Translations under genes and position numbers: made by a program
Notes under the pieces: generated by a model
Databases searched by the model: none
The model's input: only the letters and a program-made list of their open reading frames with translations
Told to the model about the DNA's origin: nothing
Source of the DNA: Chamaecyparis obtusa
Lineage: Eukaryota; Streptophyta; Pinopsida; Cupressales; Cupressaceae
Reading direction: 5' to 3'
NCBI GenBank assembly: GCA_027943335.1
Contig: BSBK01006386.1
Span: 124,001 to 188,000 of the forward strand
Length of the DNA: 64,000 nucleotides
Part shown: one piece after another, positions 23,628 through 36,981 of the stretch
How the letters are laid out: each line of letters starts with the position of its first letter
How positions within the stretch are numbered: position 1 is the stretch's first letter

Positions 23628-26180
23628 TGTTTTCTTCTTTAAAACTGCCTGATAAATTTTGGGTTTGAGTTTGGTCCTTCTTCTTAATGTTTTAGATGTG
23701 GGGAGTTTTGGTTGGATTGGTAAACTTGGGCTACATTTGAATGTACCTATTAATCTCAATGTAAAATGTAAAGTTTAATTTATTTAAGATTTTTCATGTG
23801 TTTACACGTTCGTTACTATTATTTCTTGTTCTCTGTATTTGCCACTGTTTCTGGGATTTTTTTACAATATTATATCAAGTTGTTTCAATTTATAAAAAAT
23901 GTTCTGTTTAGTTTTTAGATTTATTGTGTGAGTGCTTTTTTAAATCAACATTTCAAATCGCACTCATAATCCATCATCAGAATAAAATGTGATAGAAAAG
24001 ATTGAAGCGAAAAGTAAATAATTGATATTTTATATTATATGTTTATTCAGTACTTACCATGTTAAAAATGTGACATGGAAGCAATGATCAAAATGAAATG
24101 GTGGCTTCAGTTCCATCCTTTGATAAAGATTGAAATTCATAAGCATTGAGTTCTAGGTTTCAATCTTATTCTAAATGCATATATGCACTTCAGATATTTC
24201 ACTCTCTAGAGGTTCATCCCATAGTTTGTTGTTTAACTCATGACCATCAAGGTTTTAAATTCTGCTTATCATTTTGATGGCAGGTTTTTGATCAAATATA
24301 CTGCTCATATTAAAAAGTTTATTCAACATTTAAAAAAATATTTCACTTTCAATCTATTATATGACAGAAATCCTTAGCTTTTCCCTGTCTTGAAAAATTT
24401 GATTTTAGCATAGATTTGAAAGCTCCATGGGTTTCAGTTCATTTCCTGTACTGAACAAATTAATATAAGCCTGGATTGGAAAATCTGGTACCATGAAAGT
24501 AATTTTGTGCAGATAGTGACAGATCAGGGCGGGTTGACAATGGGAAAGGTGGTGATTTTGGGCTCCAGCTATCATAGTGTTTTTATATAGATTAACATGA
24601 TGGGATTTCAAAAGTGAAATGTACTCCTTTTTACTGTTTTTTGAAATTTTGGATAGGTGTCTATATATGATTATCCATTAATGAATATATGGTTGTCCCA
24701 TCTTTCAAATCTTTTGACTTGAGGGTGCCTATGCAAGGATTCTGATATCATAGTAAGGAATTTACATAGAACAAAGATGCATGTCTCTAAATGTACACTA
24801 AGTCAAATGTTTTTAAAGCCATAGGAAGACTTTAGTACCCAATTGATAGGCAAGAATAAAAGGAGTATCTGGCCTCCTTTATATTTATTTATGAAAATAG
24901 AAATATACTTCTTTCTATCTACCACTTTATCAATGTTTTAGATTTCAAATTTTGTATAGAAATTCATAAGATGAATATGAAAAATTCATTCTTAAAAATG
25001 ATGTTTTGGTTACAAGGAAAAAGTTACTCATTAAAAAGTGATTTAAAAAATTTATATTTTTAATAAAAATTCTAATTATTATAATCATTAAGTAATAAGT
25101 AAAACAAAAAAATTGTCTGAAATCTAAAATAATTTTATTTGCTATAAAGTTTTCAAAAACAAAAATAATTTTCATACATGAATTTATAAAAAATAATTTT
25201 TTTTTTCAAATCAAATATTCTTTATATACCTATAATCTATTTTATAAAATCTCAAATAAAATATTTAAAATTAGTGAAAAGAAATAAAAGTCATGAAAGA
25301 ATAATATCTTGTTCTTGTGTAATTTAACAAGTATATGATAAATTGGAATCTTTTTCTACTACCACTACTTAAAAATTGAAAATAGTAGTTGCTCAAATAT
25401 TTAGCATTGATTTGTGGAGTGTTTATTTTTTGAGTTGACATCATAGTATGTTTAAATAAAATCATTAATAAACCGTTGTTACTTATTTTAGCTCCTTATT
25501 TTCAAATTTTAAGTAGTGGTTGGTCTTGTAGGTAAAGATTCTAAATCCTTGCTAACCAAAATAAATTAAACAACCACATAACCCGCCTAAGAGCTTTAAA
25601 GAATGATTTAGATACATAGTATTCAAATCATTTTTCTCCTTCATGATGACCACTTTTTATTCCTCAATGTGCCCCAGATGCATAGCTCATCACGAAACTA
25701 TTTTATGAGAGGATTGTTGTATTTCATAAATATTTGTGACCATAATTGATAATTCAAAGTAGGTTCTATGAGATAAGAGATGCACCATCCTTACATAGTC
25801 TATTTTTTTTATTAAAGAATATTTACCATCATAACATGTTAATTTATGATGAGATATATAATAATGAAATAATACGTAGGTAGGTATTAGAAGTAAATAA
25901 AGTAATTATATTAATGTTTTTTCTTAGTTATTGGAAACAAGATAGTGGAATGGATTGACGGCTAGGTGCAAAGGATAGGGTGTGTGTGTGTGTGTTTGTG
26001 TGTGTGTATTCTTTTATTTATATCATTTCATAAAGAGGAATTGGTTATGTATATATGTATTGAACATACATGATTATTTGGTTATTAAGTAGATGAAATG
26101 ATTAAGATGTGTGTACTATGTCTAGAAGAGACAAAAAGTTTCATTATGTTAGGAAAAGTGTTTTACATGTATAAAAATAT
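23628..26180. other. no gene seen
   Basis: AT-rich DNA with no supported gene. A short interrupted (TG)n run lies at 25979-26008. Confidence 0.4.
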
Positions 26181-26189
26181 TGTGGTCCA

Positions 26190-27060
26190 TGTTAAAATGT
26201 GGTGCCACAATTTGAGGAACTTAATATCTCCCTCTAGAATTGTTATATAGTTTTAAATGTACTTAATAATAATGATACATTGGGGGAAATACATTTAATA
26301 TTTAAGGGTTGATGACTTAAACATGTGGTTAAGTGGGGTCATTAAAGGAGTTCATTTAGTAGTTGTGTTGGCTTCAATGGAATACTTGAGTACCCATGTT
26401 GGAGATGCACATGGTTGTGTTGGGGGAAACTAATAATTGTGACAAGAAAACTATGTAAGTTTTCCCTTACATGTTACTCTCTTTCCTATAAGTAAAAGGC
26501 TTGGGATAGACGTCATTCATCTTGTAGATTTTAGTTATGAGTGAAGCTTGACGTAAACACTTGGAGGCTTGAGTTGCTTGTTAAGGAGAGTTTGGAAAGT
26601 GTGGAGTGGGATGTGTGGTTCACATTGATTCTTGGATCAAATGCATGGAAAATGTAATAATGAAGTTATTAGTTTAGAAGGTTATATCTTGCATGGTTTC
26701 CTCATATATTGAGAGTGTTGATCTCCATTTTAAAGCTCAAATCTAATATAGTATGGTAATTATTTTGTTGCTATTTTTTATAATTCTTTGAAGACCAACA
26801 TTTTCTTAAAATATTTTTTTCAAGGTATATATTACTATCTTACTCTAGTTGTGTTTTTTTATTCATTCATTCATTTTTTATATGTTGATTATGCAACAAT
26901 GCTATTGAGATTCACATTAATCAGGTAAGTTGATGCTATCTTTCATAATAGGTTTAACATGATAAATTATTTTATTTTTTATTCCATTTAGTATGGAAGC
27001 TTAGTTTTGATTATTTGTATTAGTGAGTTCTAGGTTTCATTCATTTTGGTATATGAGCCT
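26190..27060 (+). mobile_element. possible copia 5' LTR with primer site
   Basis: TGGTATATGAGCCT at 27047-27060 resembles the copia primer site for initiator Met tRNA (usual TGGTATCAGAGC). The preceding 850 bp have an LTR-like layout but no verified start. The putative internal part ends near 27171, where the transposon-type repeats begin. Confidence 0.3.
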
Positions 27061-27170
27061 GGTTTTGATTTGTAGGAAGAGATATCTTCCTTGTGGAATC
27101 AATCTATGTTCAAATGAGAGTTGGTTGCAATTGAGCTTGTTCTAAGATACAATTATGGAAAGTACTCTTG

Positions 27171-27232
27171 TAAGGGCATGTGCATAAAAATTAGAGACCA
27201 AAGGGGGCTCAAAAGTGACCACTTTTTATTAT
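27171..27232 (+). repeat. left end-motif copy a
   Basis: GGGCATGTGCATAAAAAT, then GACCAAAGGGGG, then AAAGTGACCACTTTTT. This is the outermost and most diverged of the three left copies. Confidence 0.55.
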
Positions 27233-27285
27233 AAGTTAGTACAATTTGATCTTTGATGCTAAATTGAAGGTAACCACACTCACTT

Positions 27286-27960
27286 GGGTAAGTGCACAAA
27301 AATGGGGCACTGAAAAGGGGTCTTAAGTGGCCACCTTTTTTCTAAAATCCAAAAATTGTGATCTTGGATGAGAAATCAAAGATACTTGCACTCAAAATTT
27401 GAAGATGTGACTAAAACAATAGTTGTAGTACTCTAAATCTACTTTATAAATTACAATTTATTTTTTTTGAAAATGGTGGAGATTAAGTGGTTCAAAAAGG
27501 GGCTACACTAAGTGGTCCTATTTTTATCAAAAAAATATAATATAGCATTTGGTGTGCCCCTCTTAAATGTTAGCTTTTATTCAATATTTCAAAAAATGGT
27601 GTAGTAAAAAGTTATCTAAAATCATGTAGTTTATGCTCAAATTTTTGCTATTTTTAAAATAAACATATGATTCTTTTACTAGTTTTCAAAGTGGACACAT
27701 CTTGAAAATAAAAAATTGAGAGTTATACCCTCTTAAAATATTTGAAAACTAATTAAAAATCTATTTTTCCTAATGTGTGTAGAATGGAGTCTAATTTCTA
27801 AAATGTAATTTGTTTCAAAATTTGATAAACTAGTAAAAAGCTATACCAAAAATAACACATATTGGTTGTTGACAAAAAAATACGCACACAAACAAAATAA
27901 TATTAAGATGAAAACTTTAACATACTTAAAACATGAAAAGATTACACCATTGGATAGCTA
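27286..27960 (+). repeat. left-end direct duplication, copy b
   Basis: Starts GGGTAAGTGCACAAAAATG. Later shared landmarks are AAGTGGTCCTATTTTT, GCATTTGGTGTGC and ACACATATTGGTTG. It parallels 28204-28870 with about 920-bp spacing. Confidence 0.7.
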
Positions 27961-28203
27961 AGAGAGAGCTTTACATCATCATGCAATTTTTTTTTAATTT
28001 GTATTGAAACATGTAGAAACCCAATAGAGAGCATGCTTGACAATATGAGAACTTTTAACAATTTGAAAAAAAAATGACTTCAAATATATTGAAATATAAA
28101 ACTTCTAACTTTCATGTCTCTTAGAGTTAATTTCATGCTAAATTTAATAAACCATAATCCAATAGCTTATTAAAATATTATATTTTAATATTGACCTATA
28201 CTA

Positions 28204-28870
28204 GGGTAAGTGCACAAAGATGGGAAACCAAAAAGGGGGTATAAGATGCCACTTTTTTCCTGAAATCAGCAAACTCTAAACTTCAACAAGAAATTGAAGA
28301 TAGTTAGACTCAAAATTTTAAGATGCGACAAAAAAAAGAGTTGTAATACTCTGAATCTAGTTTCTAAATTACTAACTTATTTTGAAAATAGTGCAGATTA
28401 AGGCTCTCAAAAAAGGGGAGCACAAAAAGTGATCCTATTTTTTGTGAAAAAACATAACATAGCGTTTGGTGTGCTCCCCCTAAAATGTTAACTTTTTTTT
28501 TGAATTTTTTTAATCACTCCAATGAGAAGTTAGCTAACATCATGTAGTTTACCCCAGAATTTTTTGGTAATTTTTTGATGAATGTATAATTTTTGATGAA
28601 TTTATGAAGTGCACACATCCTGAAAACATGAAATTTCTATGTTCTCCCCCTAGAAATCATTTAAAACTAATCGAAAATCAAATTTTCTTTTTTTTTAAAG
28701 TGTGTAGAATGGAGTCTAGTTTCTAAAAATTTAACTTCTTGTAAAATTCGATGAATGAGCCAAAATCTATGCCCAAAATACTACATGTTGCTTTTTTACA
28801 AAAAAACGGACATACACACAAGAGAAATTAGAGTTGAAAAACTTAACATAATAAGAATTCAAAATAAATT
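28204..28870 (+). repeat. left-end direct duplication, copy c
   Basis: Starts GGGTAAGTGCACAAAGATG and follows the same order of landmarks as copy b. This copy is the closest match to the inverted right end at 50739-50769. Confidence 0.7.
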
Positions 28871-28999
28871 ATATGCTTGGATAGCAAATAGAGAGATCTG
28901 TAATATCATGTCGTCTGATTTTTACGTTCTTGAGCCACGAGTAAACCTGACGAGGAGCACACAAAAAGATGTCATTTTTTGTATGTTTGCTGGAAAACA

Positions 29000-29230
29000 C
29001 GTCTTAAGCCTATTTGAATCATCCAAGCCTTTGGGTTGGATCTCCAAGGAAAATCCAAGCCTTAGGATTGGTAAATTCCAATGCCTTACAAAGCGTGTGT
29101 TCCCTATAGGGCGAGCGCACTACTAAAATATAAGACTTCCATAGGGCGTGCGCCCTATGAAAGTCATAGATTTCAATAGTGCACTTGCCCTATAGGGTGT
29201 GCACCCTATTTAAGTCATAGATTTAAATAG
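29000..29230. repeat. left subterminal palindromes
   Basis: Includes the perfect 20-bp palindrome CATAGGGCGTGCGCCCTATG (29139-29158), CCCTATAGGGCG (29101) and CCCTATAGGGTGTGCACCC (about 29190), plus a weak AATCCAAGCCTTAGGATTGG. Related motifs recur at 29665-29750 and at the right end. Confidence 0.65.
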
Positions 29231-29246
29231 TGATGAGAAATAGTTA

Positions 29247-29252
29247 GAGTGA

Positions 29253-29289
<37 letters not shown>

Positions 29290-29486
29290 CTTATCATCTT
29301 TCACCCCCCTCTCTTATCATCTTTCACCCCCCTCTCTCTCTTACACACACACATATGCTCTCTCCCACCTTCCTACCCTATATATTCCCCCCCTCTCTCT
29401 CTCTCTCACACACATATGCTCTCTCCCACCTTCCTACCCTCTATATTCCCCTCTCTCTCTCTCTATTTTCCCTTATTACCCTCTTT

Positions 29487-29535
<49 letters not shown>

Positions 29536-29589
29536 CCTTCCTACCCTCTATCTGTCTCACACACATAGATGCTCTTTCCCACCTTCCTA

Positions 29590-29657
<68 letters not shown>
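29247..29657. repeat. (GA)n and (CT)n microsatellites with a minisatellite
   Basis: GA run at 29247-29286, then three copies of a unit with CACACACATATGCTCT and CCCACCTTCCTACC, separated by (CT)n runs, ending in a 65-base CT run (29593-29657). The GA and CT runs are complementary and could pair. Confidence 0.9.
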
Positions 29658-29661
<4 letters not shown>

Positions 29662-30193
29662 TTGTATAGGGTGCATGCCCTATTCAAGAGTATGAATAAC
29701 ACTTTTCAGTTTTGCATAGGGTGCACATGCTATAGTGCACTCGCGCTATGCAAAACTAAAATAAACGGTCTTCTTTGCCAAGGATCTCGTGAAAGAGGCC
29801 CAATTTTTCTGTATGCTTTTTGAGTTTTGCGTGTTATCCGACAAGTATTCACTTTTCATGGTGTTGATAGTGACAAAGAAGCATATTCTATCAATTTGCA
29901 CCATTTTTTTGTTTAAAAATCAACATCGAATTGTGAAAGTCAATCATTATCACTGAAATTTATCGATTGATGTAAGTTTTTTATTTTTTTACTTGTCAAA
30001 TGTGAATAAAGAGTGTTTTGGTTTATAATTGGTATGATATAGACTTGTTCAATACATAATTTGATATAATTGTAATAAATTTATATTATAATTTGTCATA
30101 TTGTAAGAGGTTTATATTATAATTTGACTTATTGTTTTACATTTATATTATATTTTAAAAATTGTAATCAATTCATATGTAGAAATCATCATC

Positions 30194-31978
30194 ATGCCAA
30201 GGAAACAAGCAAATAATTTAACACCGAAAGAGCATGAAAGAGACAAAGAGAAGAAAAGGGAAAGAATGAGATAACTTCATGAACAAAAAAAATTAGATAC
30301 CATAGAAGAAGATTTTTCTTTGGATGAGGAACATGAAACATCAATACAAAGTAAGAGAGAATTGAAATTGGAAACAAAAAGACAACGAATGAGAAACTTG
30401 CGTGCAACAAGACAATTGAATTATGAAGATACTGGCACATCATCTATGAGTTCCCAAGTTGAAGAGACATCATCATCCAATGTTGGAGGCACACCAATTT
30501 ATCATGTTGAAAGCACACCATTGTCTACATCCCAAGGTGTACGTACCCCCTTATATCATGTTGAAGGCACACCATTGTCTACATCCCAAGGTGTAGGCAC
30601 CACATTGTCTCATGTTGAAGGCACTCAAGATGGTACACAATTCACACATAATGTTTTTGATGCTCCTAGAATTATTTATAGAAAGCCAAAATATTTGATT
30701 GATATTGATACTAACATTTTGCAAGCAATGCCTGACAAGATTCCCAAGTGTACTTGTCAAAGAAATGCTAATCATATTTGGAGATCATTTTTTGAGAATT
30801 TAAACATGATAGGAAGATGTGAAATATTTGTTGAAATGATGAGAAATCTAAAATTTAGGCCCATCATGAAGATTCTTGGGCTAAGAATGATGGATGAGTC
30901 AAGTGAAAAATCTATTGTAAAGAATCTAATGACTGCATATGAGAGTGTGGGTTCTACATCACACACGAAAGATAGTAATGTCACACGACTTGTACTTACA
31001 TCAATGGTAGTAAGCACTCAAATGAAGAAATCTTGACTCATTAGAAAAATAAGAAACACATTGAAAATAAGTAGAAAGTTTCTAATGAGAGCCATGGTAA
31101 GGCATCAAAGAGTGGAAGATCCAAATAGCAATGAGTTATGGGTATTTTCCGGTAGACTACCATGAAAAGATAAAGCAATTGTTGAAGCTTTGAAATCCTT
31201 TATTGAAGAACAATACACGGGTATCTCCTAATCAAAGAGATGTTGTAAGAAGGAGGATTGGTAGTCAAATTCGTGTTCCACATCCAAAACATTTTTTGGA
31301 TTCAACTCATACACAATTGTTTGCAAAATTTATGCATATGTATCCTCAAATTTAAATTAGTCAGAGATATTTTGAAATGTGTAAACCTTTTTATGTGAAG
31401 ATAAATCACACACACACAACTTGTTGTTGTAGGGTACATATTATATTTTCTAACCATTTTGAAGTTTATAGGAATATATGTGTAGATTTGCACTCTAACA
31501 AAGTTTTGCAGGATTGTAACATAAATATCCCACCTAGATCTTCAAGAGAATTAATATCTGCCATTTTATGTGAAAGAGTGGAAGGTCAACAATTTTACAA
31601 GCTCTCATGCTTGAATGGTACATGCATAGATTGTGGAGGTCTGCGACATTTTCCAATTTGTCATACATATGGAGAGTACACATGCAATAGGTAATGAAAT
31701 AGTGGAATTTGGAAAATATAAGATCGTGACATATAATCTAAAAGATGGGAAAGAGGCTAAAAGATGTGATTTAGTAATTGAAAAAATTCCAGTGTATCAG
31801 TTCATGGACATTTTTTGTAAAAAAATTATTTGAGTATGCAAGGCATACACATAGAGTGCGATGGTTGGATATGCAATTCAAGTTGTCAAAGGACACATTC
31901 CCACTTGATACCATTGTTTTAGTTGTAGAATTTATAGAGAACCTCATTCACCACACACAGTCATTCAAATGTCACTGA
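30194..31978 (+). pseudogene. transposase-like gene, broken and cut by satellite
   Basis: Starts ATG at 30194 with a basic, charged N-terminus (MPRKQAN). A 5'UTR intron may run from 29972 (GTAAGT) to 30182 (TAG). Residues of about 30490-30630 form 2.5 copies of an 18-residue repeat (HVE.TPLSTSQGV). Downstream I read a Cys/His cluster (TTCCCRVH), then SCLNGTCIDC, then HRVRWLDMQFKL and VVEFIEN. From memory this order resembles plant and animal transposase-like proteins with a conserved DFAENY motif; that family match is unverified. Damage: TAA at 30272, a stop at 31034-31036, and two later frameshifts near 31685 and in an A-run near 31820. The frame ends where the 357-bp satellite begins. Catalytic function is inference. 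Confidence 0.45.
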
Positions 31979-34900
31979 CAACTCCAGGCCGAAGTGTCCC
32001 TCAAGGTCCCTTCAACATGAAATTGGAAATCTTTACGGGGTCTTATCTTGGAGCTTGTGCGAGGTAGCGTTGATCCATTAGGTGCTACGAGACTTTATTT
32101 TTGGGGCCTCCAATAACCTATCTCAGTTTTTAGAGATTCAAGTTCATTTAAATTTGGCAACACATTCTCAGTCGATGTCAGAACTTAAAGTTTTCCTCAT
32201 TTCAAATGGCCAACATTGCGTATCTTTCCAACCGTCATTCGTAGCATCCAACCATCTATTCCAATAGCTCCAAATGGTCGGGTAAACACTAGGGGAAACC
32301 TCATTCACCACACATAGTCATTTGATCCCCACTAACGACTCCGGACTGAAGTGTCCCTCAAGGTCCCTTCAACATGAAATCAATGATCTTTATGGGTTCA
32401 TATCTCAGAGATCATGCAAGGTAGCATCAATCCATTATGTGCTATAGGACCGTGTTGCCAGGGCCTCCAATAACCTATCTCAATTTTTAGAGATTCAAGT
32501 TCGTTTAAATTTGGCAATACATTCTCGGTTGATGTCAAAACTCAAAGTGTTCCTCAGTTCAAATAGCCAACGTTGCGTATCTTTCCAATTGTCGATTGTA
32601 GCATCGAACCTTCTATTCTAACAGCTCCAAATGGCTGGGTAAATGCTAGGAGAAACCTTGTTCATCACACACAGTCGTTCAAATGCCGCCAATGACTCCG
32701 GGCTGAAATGTCCCTAAAGGTCCCTTCAGCATGAAATCGATGATCTTTACGGGGTCATATCTCAGAGCTCATGCAAGGTAGCATCAATCCATTAGGTGCT
32801 ATGGGACTATGTTGCCGAGGCCTCCAATAACCTATCTCGATTTTCAAAGATTCAAGTTCGTTTAAATTTGGCAACACATTCTCAGTCGATGTCAGAACTC
32901 AAAGTGTTCCTTAGTTCAAACGACCAACATTGCGTAGCTTTCCAACCGTCGGTCATAGGATCAAACCGTCTATTCCAAAAGCTCTGAATGGCTAGGTAAA
33001 CACTAGGGGAAACCTCATTCACCACACATAGTCGTTTGAACCCCGCTGATGACTCCCGGCCAAAGTTTCCCTCAAGGTCCATTTAGCATGAAATCAGAGA
33101 TCTTTACGGGGTCATATCTCAGATCTCATACAAGGTAGGATCAATTTGTTAGTTGTTACGGGACCATGTTGCCGAGGTCTCCAATAACCTATCTCAGTTT
33201 TCAAAGATTCAATTTCATTTAAATTTTGCAACACATTCTTAGTCGATGTCAGAAGTCAAAGTGTTCCTCAATTCAAATGACCAACGTTGCGTATCTTTCC
33301 AACTGTCGGTCAAAGAATCGAACCATCTATTCTAATAGCTCCAAATGGTTAGGTAAATGCTTAGGGAAACCTCATTCACCACACATAGTCATTCGAATTC
33401 CATCGATGACTCTAGGCTGAAGTGTCCCTCAAGGTCCCTTCAGCATGAAATTGGTGATCTTTACAGGGTCATATCTCATAGCTTGTGCAAGGTGGCATTG
33501 ATCCATTGGGTGCTACAAGACTGTGTTGCCGGGGCCTCCAATAACCTATCTCAATTTTCAGAGATTCAAGTTCATTTAAATTTGGCAACACATTCTTGGT
33601 TGATGTCAGAACTCAAAGTGTTCCTCAGTTCAAACGACCAATGTTGCATATCTTTCCAACCATCAGTTGTAGCATTGAACTATTTGTTCCAATAGCTCTG
33701 AATGGTTGGGTAAATGTAAGGGGAAACCTCATTCACCACACATAGTCATTTGAACCTCGCTGATGACTCCAAGCCGAAGTGTCCCTCAAGGTCCCTTCAG
33801 CATGAAATTGACAATCTTTACGGGGTCATATCTCGGAGCTCGTGTGAGATAGAATTTATCCATCAAGTGCTACAGACCATGTTACTGGGCCTCCAATAAC
33901 CTATCTCAATTTTTAGAGATTCAAGTTCATTTAATTTTTGCAACACATTCTCGATTGATGTCAAAACTCAAAGTGTTCCTCAGTTCAAATGACCAATGTT
34001 GTGTATCTTTCCAACCATCGATCGTAGCATCGAACCATCTATTCCAATAGCTCTGAATGCCTAGGTAAACACTAGGGGCAACCTTGTTCGGCACACATAG
34101 TGGTTCAAACACTGCCGATGACTCTAGGTTGAAGTGTCCCTCAAGGTCCCTTCAACATGAAATCATCGATCTTTACGAGGTCATATCTCAGAGCTCATGC
34201 AAGGTAGCATTGATCTGCCAGGAGCTACACAACCATGTTGCCAGGGCCTCTAATAACCTATCTCAATTTTGAGAGATTCAAGTTCGTTTAAATTTAGCAA
34301 CACATTCTCGGTCGATGTCAGAACTCAAAGTGTTCCTCAGTTCAAACGGCCAACATTATGTATCTTTCCAACCATCAATTGTAGCATCAAACCATCTATG
34401 CCAACAGCTCTGGATGGCTTGGTAAACACTAGTGGAAACCTCTTTCCCCACGCACAATTGTTCAAATGCTGCCAATGACTCTGGGTCGAAGTGCCCCTCA
34501 AGGTCCCTTCAACATGAAATTAGAAATCTTTATGGGGTCATATCTAGAAGCTCGTACAAGTTAGAATCAATCCATCAAGTGCTATGGGACCCTGTTGCCC
34601 AAGCCTCCAATAACCTATCTCAATTTTTAGAGATTCAAGTTTTTTTAAATTTGGCAACACATTCTTGGTCGATGTCATAACTCAAAGTGTTCCTCAGTTC
34701 AAATGGCCAACGTTGCGTATCTTTCCAACCATCGGTCATATCATTGAACCATCTATTCCAATAGCTCTGAATGGCCAAATAAATGCTAGGTGAAACCTCA
34801 TTCACCACACACAGTCATTCGATCCCCATCGATAACTCCGAGCCGAAGTGTCCCTCAAGGTCCCTTCAACATGAAATCAGCGATCTTTATGGGGTCATAT

Positions 34901-36981
34901 CATGGAGCTTGTGCGAGGTAGCATTGATCCATCAGGTACTACGTGACCATGTTTTTGGGGCCTACAATAAAATGTATCAGTTTTTAGAGATTCAAGTTCA
35001 TTTAAATTTGGCAACACATTCTCGGTCGATGTCAGAACTCAAAGTGTTCCTTAGTTCAAATGGCCAATGTTGCGTATCTTTCCAACCGTCTGTCATAGCA
35101 TTGAACCATCTATTCCAATAGCTTTGAATGGCTAAGTAAACACTAGGAGAAACCTCATTCACCACACACAGTCATTTGAACCCCGTCGATGACTCTGGGC
35201 TGAAGTGTCCCTCAAGGTCCCTTCAACATGAAATCAATGATCTTTATGGGGTCATATCTTAGAGCTCATGTAAGGTAGCATCGATCCGTCAGGTGCTATA
35301 GGACCATGTTGTCGGGGCCTACAATAACCTATCTTGGTTTCCAAAGATTCAAGTTCGTTTAAATTTGGCAACACATTCTCGGTTGATGTCAGAAGTCAAA
35401 GTGTTCCTTAGTTCAAACTACCAACATTGTGTATCCTTTAAACCGTCGGTCATAGCATCAAACTGTCTATACCAATAGCTCTGAATGGTCAGGTAAATGC
35501 CAAGAGCAACCTCATTTGGTACACATAGTCATTTGAATGCCGCCGATGACTCCAGGACAAAGTGTCCCTCAAGGTCCCTTCAGCATGAAATCTGTGATCT
35601 TTAGGGGGTCATATCTTGGAGCTCATGTGAGGTAGCATTGATCTGTTAGGTGCTACAAGACTATGTTGCCAGGGCCTACAATAACCTGTCTCCATTTTCA
35701 GAGATTCAAGTTCATTTATATTTGGCAACACATTCTTGATTGATGTCAGAACTCATGGTGTTCCTCAATTCAAACGGCCAACGTTGCATATCTTTCAAAT
35801 CGTCGGTCATAGAATCAAACCGTCTATTCCAATAGCTTTGAATGGTTGGGTAAATGCTAGGGGAAACCTCACTCAGCACACACAATCATTCAAACCCCAT
35901 TGATGACTTCGGGCTGAAGTGTCCCTCAAGGTCCCTTCAGCATGAAATTAGCAATATTTATAGGGTCATATCTTGGAGCTCGTGCAAGGTAGCATCGATC
36001 TGTTAGGTGCTACAGGGTCATGTTGCTGAAACCTACAATAGCCTGTCTCAGTTTTCAGAGATTTAAGTTCATTTAAATTTGTCAACACATTCTCGGTTGA
36101 TGTTAGAACTCATAGTGTTCCTCAGTTCAAACGACCAACGTTGTGTATCTTTCAAACCATTGATTGTAGCATCGAACCATCTATTCCAATAGATCTAAAT
36201 GGTTGGGTAAATGCTAGGGGAAACCTCATTTGGCACACACATTCATTTGAACACCGCCGATGACTCTGGGCCAAAGTGTCCCTCAAGGTCCCTTCAACAT
36301 GAAATCAAATATCTTTACGGGGTCATATCTCAGAGCTCCTGTAAGGTAGCTTCGATCCTTCAGGTGCTACAGGACCGTGTTGCCAAGGCCTATAATAGCT
36401 TGTCTCAGTTTAAGAGATTCAAGTTCATTTAAATTTGGCAACACATTCTTGGTCGATGTCAGAACTCACGGTGTTCCTCAGTTCAAACAGCCAACATTGT
36501 GTATCTTTCAAATCGTTAGTCGTAACATCGAACCATCTATTCCAATAGCTATGAATGGTTAGGTAAACACTAGGGGAAACCTTGTTCGGCACACACAATT
36601 GTTCGAACACTATTGATGACTCTGGGCTGAAGTGTACCTCAAGGTCCCTACAACATGAAATCAGTGATATTTACAGGGTCATATCTCAAACCTCGTGCGA
36701 GGTAGCATCAATCCGTCAAGTGCTACGAGACAATGTTTCTGAGGCCTACAATAGCTTGTCTCAATTTTATACATTCAAGTTCATTTAAATTTGGCAACAC
36801 ATTCTCGATCGATGTCAGAACTCAGAGTGTTCCTTAGTTCAAATGGCCAACATTGTGCATCTTTCAAACCATCAGTCGTAGCATCGAACTGTCTATTCCA
36901 ACAACTTTGAATGGATGGATAAATGCTATTGACAACCCTTTTTGGCACACACAATCATTCGAACACCGTTGACCACTCTGG
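31938..36981. repeat. 357-bp satellite array, 14 copies
   Basis: The anchor TCAAGGTCCC (or a close variant) recurs at 32001, 32358, 32715, 33072, 33429, 33786, 34141, 34498, 34855, 35212, 35569, 35926, 36283 and 36639. Eleven of 13 spacings are exactly 357 and two are 355 and 356. Copies differ mainly at CG/TG/CA positions, as expected from methylated cytosine decay. 357 is a multiple of three, so open frames of up to 112 codons recur; I do not regard them as genes. Confidence 0.95.

Noticed and set aside
28755..29126. Open frame of 123 codons (+)
   Set aside because: It lies in the left-end duplication of the transposon. The parallel copy at 27286-27960 does not keep the frame, and no domain is visible.
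29249..29823. Long open frames of Leu-Ser repeats (+)
   Set aside because: They are translations of the CT microsatellites.
31938..36981. CRISPR-like array
   Set aside because: The 357-bp units are contiguous with no short repeat plus unique spacer layout, and the sequence is from a plant nuclear genome.
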